From the NCBI GenBank assembly GCA_963692465.1, contig OY829943.1, positions 3,100,001 to 3,164,000 of the forward strand: a stretch of DNA of 64,000 nucleotides, written 5' to 3'. The notes below the pieces were generated by a model. That model was given only the letters and a program-made list of their open reading frames with translations. It had not been told where the DNA came from and did no database searches. Source of the stretch: JAUZOB01 sp963692465 (lineage in GTDB: Bacteria; Bacteroidota; Bacteroidia; Bacteroidales; Prolixibacteraceae). The first letter of the stretch is position 1. Each line of letters begins with the position of its first letter. Of this stretch, positions 63,976 to 64,000 are shown piece by piece. Both the position numbers and the translations under genes were made by a program.

Positions 63976-64000
63976 ATGCAGATTGTACCACGTTGTTTTA
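63976..64000 (+). CDS. Start of a further phage gene (cut by window edge)
   Basis: An ATG at 63976 opens a frame (MQIVPRCF) that runs off the window 3 nt after the MuF gene stop. Too short to identify. Confidence 0.4.

Overview
The window looks like a chromosome segment of an anaerobic Bacteroidetes (Bacteroidales-like). The evidence is AT-rich DNA, genes with weak or absent Shine-Dalgarno sites, and several promoter-like elements of the Bacteroidetes form TAnnTTTG (with a TTG about 20 nt upstream at rpsF and at the phage switch). The rpsF-rpsR-rplI cluster, beta-barrel outer membrane protein and acetate/butyrate kinase fermentation genes also fit. I cannot name a species.

Layout. Positions 1-1070 hold a truncated CrtI-type desaturase. 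1155-1198 is an 11-bp-periodic repeat cluster in front of a WYL regulator (1371-2300). 2341-10189 is a complete type I CRISPR-Cas locus in the order cas6-cas5-cas3-cas8-cas7 | terminator | cas4-cas1-cas2. Its 5.1-kb array (10412-15524) has 78 repeats by my hand count. 15880-28079 is core metabolism: an outer membrane protein, a succinate-semialdehyde-type dehydrogenase, a large FAD/Fe-S D-2-hydroxyacid dehydrogenase, and a fermentative cluster pta-hbd-ackA-ackA2-ptb-buk that makes ATP from acetyl-CoA and butyryl-CoA. 28182-29271 encodes ribosomal proteins L9, S18 and S6. Two tRNA genes (Thr-CGT and Gly-CCC) sit at 30183-30376.

From tRNA-Gly to the right edge the window is an integrated element, most simply one temperate siphovirus-like prophage. 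A tyrosine integrase follows the tRNA. Next come about 14 kb of cargo (32.1-46 kb): Vsr, a C5 methyltransferase and a LlaJI/McrBC-like restriction pair; an operon of an AbiC-like membrane protein, a cysteine-rich protein and a DUF2971 protein; a DUF4297 nuclease paired with an SMC/ABC-like ATPase; and a Bor-like lipoprotein. Then come an S24 repressor with a divergent Cro-like gene and a palindromic operator inside its promoter, a RecT/exonuclease module, a SNF2 helicase, a replication module (initiator gene containing iterons and an AT-rich tract, DnaC-like loader, two DnaA-domain-IV-like proteins), NinB- and VRR-NUC-like proteins, terminase, an antisense moron, portal, and a MuF head protein with a C-terminal zinc-protease motif. 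The phage continues past the window.

Together the host carries chromosomal adaptive immunity and its prophage carries several innate systems between integrase and repressor. The best candidates for something undescribed are the DUF4297-ATPase pair, the AbiC-like/cysteine-rich/DUF2971 operon, the MuF-zincin fusion, and a 43-nt tRNA-like hairpin in the phage early region.
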